Notes under the pieces: model-generated
Told to the model about the DNA's origin: nothing
The model's input: the letters and a program-made list of their open reading frames with translations, nothing else
Databases searched by the model: none
Position numbers and translations under genes: made by a program
Part shown: one piece after another, positions 61,643-64,000 of the stretch
How positions within the stretch are numbered: the stretch's first letter is position 1
Layout: each line of letters begins with the position of its first letter
NCBI GenBank assembly: GCA_965249645.1
Contig: CBDFML010000012.1
Location: forward strand, 744,001-808,000
Source of the DNA: CAVOEB01 sp965249645
GTDB taxonomy: Bacteria; Pseudomonadota; Alphaproteobacteria; UBA828; JAPUJA01
Length of the DNA stretch: 64,000 nt
Direction of reading: 5' to 3'

Positions 61643-64000
61643 ACCCGGCATCGGCGCAAGGACGGCTCGATCTACGACGTCGCCGTTCACCTGCAATATA
61701 TGGGCGAAGAATATCCCCCGGTTTACGTCGCGTTCGTCGAGGATATTTCGGAACGCAACCAGGCGGACGAAGAACTCCGCGACGTGCACGAGCGCCTGCG
61801 CGCGAGCGAGGCGCTGTTCCGCAGTATGACCGAGAACCAACCCGGGGCAATCTATCGCAGCCTGCTCGACAAACCCTGGACCGACATTTATTTTAGCGAC
61901 GGAATCGACGAGCTGACCGGCTATCCGGCCGCGGACTTCGTCAACAACGCGGTGCGGCGCTTTGCCGACATCGTCCATCCAGACGATGTGGACATCTATT
62001 ACGACAGCACGATTTCGACCGAGGCCAATTCCGAGGAATACCGGATCATTCACCGCGACGGGAGCATCCGGTGGATCCAGGATCGCAATCGCGGCGTGTA
62101 CGACGACGCCGGCGCGATCCGGTTGATCGATGGCATCCTGCTCGACGTGACCGCCCAGAAGGAGTTGGCGGCAGCGCTTGCGGCGAGCGAGGACCAGTTC
62201 CGCTCGATGGTCGGCAATATGCCGGGCGCGGCGTACCGCAGCCTGCCCGACGAGCACTGGACCAACGTCTACTTGAGCGACCGCATAGAGGAGATCACCG
62301 GCTACCCGGCCGACGACTTTATCGACGCCAAGGTCCGTCGGATTGTCGATATTGTCCATTCCGCCGATCGCGAGAGCTTCTTGACCAGCGAAGTGTCCGG
62401 CGTGCCCCGGCCCCTGGAGTACCGGATTATCCACCGGGACGGCAGCACCCGCTGGATCCAGGATCGTTATCACGGCCTCCATGATGGGCAGGGCAACCTG
62501 CTCTGGGTTGACGGCGTGATGTTCGACGTGACCGCCCAGAAGGAGGCGGAAGCGGCGCTGGCGGAAAGCGAAGATCATCTGAGCGCCCTGGCCGCGCACG
62601 TTCCCGGCGCAATCTATCGCTCGCTGCACGACGAACACTGGACCGACCTCTATATGAGCGAAGGGATCCAGGATCTGACCGGCTATCCGGCCGCCGATTT
62701 TATCAATGGCAAGGTCCGTCACTTGGACGAACTCTGCCATCCCGACGACCGGACCACGTATTTCGACAGCGAGATCACCCGGGAACCTCATATCGACGAA
62801 TACCGGATCATCCACCGCGACGGCAACGTCCGGTGGATCCAGGACCGCAATCGCGGCGTCTTCGGCGACGACGGCGAGGCCCGCTGGATCGACGGTCTGC
62901 TGTTCGACATCACCGCCCAGAAGGAGGCGGAAGCGGCGCTCGCGGCGAGCGAGGAGCAGTTCCGTACGATGGTCGATAACATGCCGGGCGCGATCTATCG
63001 CTGCCTGCCCGACGAGCACTGGACCGACGTCTTTATGAGCGACGCGATCGAACAGCTGACGGGATATCCGGCCTCCGAGTTTCTCCGAGCCGGGAACAAC
63101 CGGTTCGAGGAGATAATCCATCCGGACGATCTCGACGATTATATGAACGCGGGCATCGATCCGGCGGACGATCCCTACATCACGGAGTATCGGATCACCC
63201 ATGCGGACGGCGGGATCCGCTGGCTGCACGACCGCAGCCGGATAGTCACTGACGGGTCAGGCAACGCCGAATGGGTCGACGGCGTGCTGATCGACGTGAC
63301 CGCGCGGCACGAGGCGCAGGCCGCGCTCGCCGAGGCGACGCGGGAGAGAGAAGCGAGCGAGGCTCAGTTCCGCCTGATGGTGGCGAACGTCCCGGGCGCT
63401 ATTTACCGCTGCCGGCCAGACGAAGACTGGCCGTGTCACCATATGAGCGACGGGATCGAGGAGTTGACCGGTTATCCGGCGTCGGAGTTCATCAATAACC
63501 GAGAACATTTTTCCTCAATTGTGGTCGCGGCCGACATCAAGCCGCTCGACGACGTACTCGAACAGATCAAGTCCGGAGAACTGGTCGAAAGCGAATATCG
63601 GTTCTTGCACGCCGACGGTTCCGAACGCTGGGTTTTGGAGCGTTCGAAAGGCGTGTTCAATGCGCGCGGCGAGTTGGAGTGGCTGGACGGCGCCATAATC
63701 GATATCTCGGCGCGCAAGGAGGCGGAAGCCGCTGCGCGTGCCAGCCAGGAGCAGTTCTCCGGCATCGTCAGCAACCTGCCCGGCGCGGTCTACCGGACCA
63801 AGGCGGACGGCTGGAGCATGGCGTTTATCAGCGAGAGGATCCAGGATCTGACCGGCCGCGCACCCGCCTTTTTCCTGGATCGCGGGCCCGAGGCATTCCA
63901 AACGGTCACACACCCCGACGATCTTGAGTCCGTTAGGGCCGGGATCGCGCGAAGCATCGAAACGGGCGTTCCCTACGATAACGAGTACCGCATCTGCCAC
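61643..64000 (+). CDS. PAS-domain array, continuation past the stop (partial, runs off the window)
   Basis: The same frame is open for 2358 bases to the window end. It completes domain 3 (VAVHLQYMGEEYPPVYVAFV, then EDISERNQADEELRD) and contains six further PAS domains, each starting like FRSMTENQPGAIYRSL and ending with a PAC such as DGSIRWIQDRNRGV and LLDVTAQKE. The units (about 130 residues) have LTGYP or EITGYP in the first half. They are at 61800, 62195, 62575, 62955, 63360 and 63745 (partial). No kinase or cyclase output is visible before the edge. If the stop is real, translation could restart at ATG 61700. Confidence 0.8.

Noticed and set aside
61346..63229. A 627-codon minus-strand frame antisense to the PAS array
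   Set aside because: It mirrors the tandem PAS repeats (regular GRIAGQ-like units arise from repeated codons) and has no domain of its own.
1..64000. CRISPR arrays, rRNA genes, or integrase/transposase genes
   Set aside because: None was seen. Repeats present are dispersed singles or in-gene tandem units; no spacer-repeat pattern, rRNA-like block or intact transposase frame was found.

Overview
The window is GC-rich chromosomal DNA that looks like an alphaproteobacterium, probably a Rhodospirillales-like or related marine/environmental lineage. The signs are a nuclear-type NDUFS4 (ETC complex I) subunit gene, a divergent Zur/ZnuABC locus with an alphaproteobacterial-type AT-rich operator, putrescine-type ABC transporters, many DUF1989 and PhyH paralogs, and dense head-to-tail gene packing. 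This taxonomic reading is inference from gene content, not from a marker phylogeny.

Layout. 0-2.8 kb: LysR regulator, frameshifted hemerythrin, DUF192 protein, tRNA-Pro(TGG), NDUFS4-like gene, tRNA-Arg(TCT). 3-14 kb: a putrescine/spermidine-type ABC importer (binding protein, ATPase, two permeases), a glutamine-synthetase-like ligase, then three paralogous phytanoyl-CoA-dioxygenase-family (PhyH) oxygenases interleaved with a FadR-type GntR regulator and a PLP decarboxylase broken by a 20-bp tandem duplication. This looks like an amine or amino-acid uptake and oxidation locus. 14-16.5 kb: broken GNAT, peptide deformylase, M24 (creatinase-like) hydrolase. 16.5-19.8 kb: zinc uptake (znuA <- -> zur-znuC-znuB). 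19.8-26.4 kb: cystathionine beta-lyase, three tandem DUF1989 proteins, an acetoacetate-decarboxylase-family protein, a DAO-type flavoenzyme and an anti-sigma-like membrane protein. 26.5-35.2 kb: an orphan, frameshifted nitrile hydratase beta subunit, twin DUF924 genes, a decayed ltrA gene, RidA, VOC, a lipoprotein, DUF547, MsrB, SDR, GNAT and a fourth DUF1989. 35.5-43.9 kb: the most accessory part, with a polysaccharide deacetylase, an AT-rich intergenic region with a 30-bp perfect palindrome, a plasmid/phage-like winged-helix protein, a RAMA-domain protein, a second M24 enzyme and an interrupted phage-tail-fibre-like gene. 43.9-60.3 kb: amidase, ureohydrolase (agmatinase family), GlpD-like flavoenzyme, MFS, CDF and MscS membrane proteins, MOSC, O-methyltransferase, MBL hydrolase, a diphthine-ammonia-ligase-like PP-loop protein, Nudix, two VOC proteins, a PuuB-like oxidase and an SDR. 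60.6-64 kb: an array of at least nine PAS domains with one in-frame stop, running off the window.

Working together: the ABC importer, GS-like ligase, PuuB-like oxidase, ureohydrolase, amidase, two metal-ligand-deficient M24 hydrolases and four DUF1989 proteins are all families that handle amines, guanidino or ureido compounds, so nitrogen scavenging is a recurrent theme. They are scattered rather than one operon.

Two repeat systems stand out. One is a family of at least seven dispersed 54-70 bp triple-hairpin (REP-like) elements in gene-to-gene gaps. The other is a perfect 140-bp direct duplication whose end resembles an IS21-family terminus and which interrupts two different genes. At least six genes carry frameshifts or in-frame stops, so either the sequence has indel errors in homopolymers or the genome is shedding genes.
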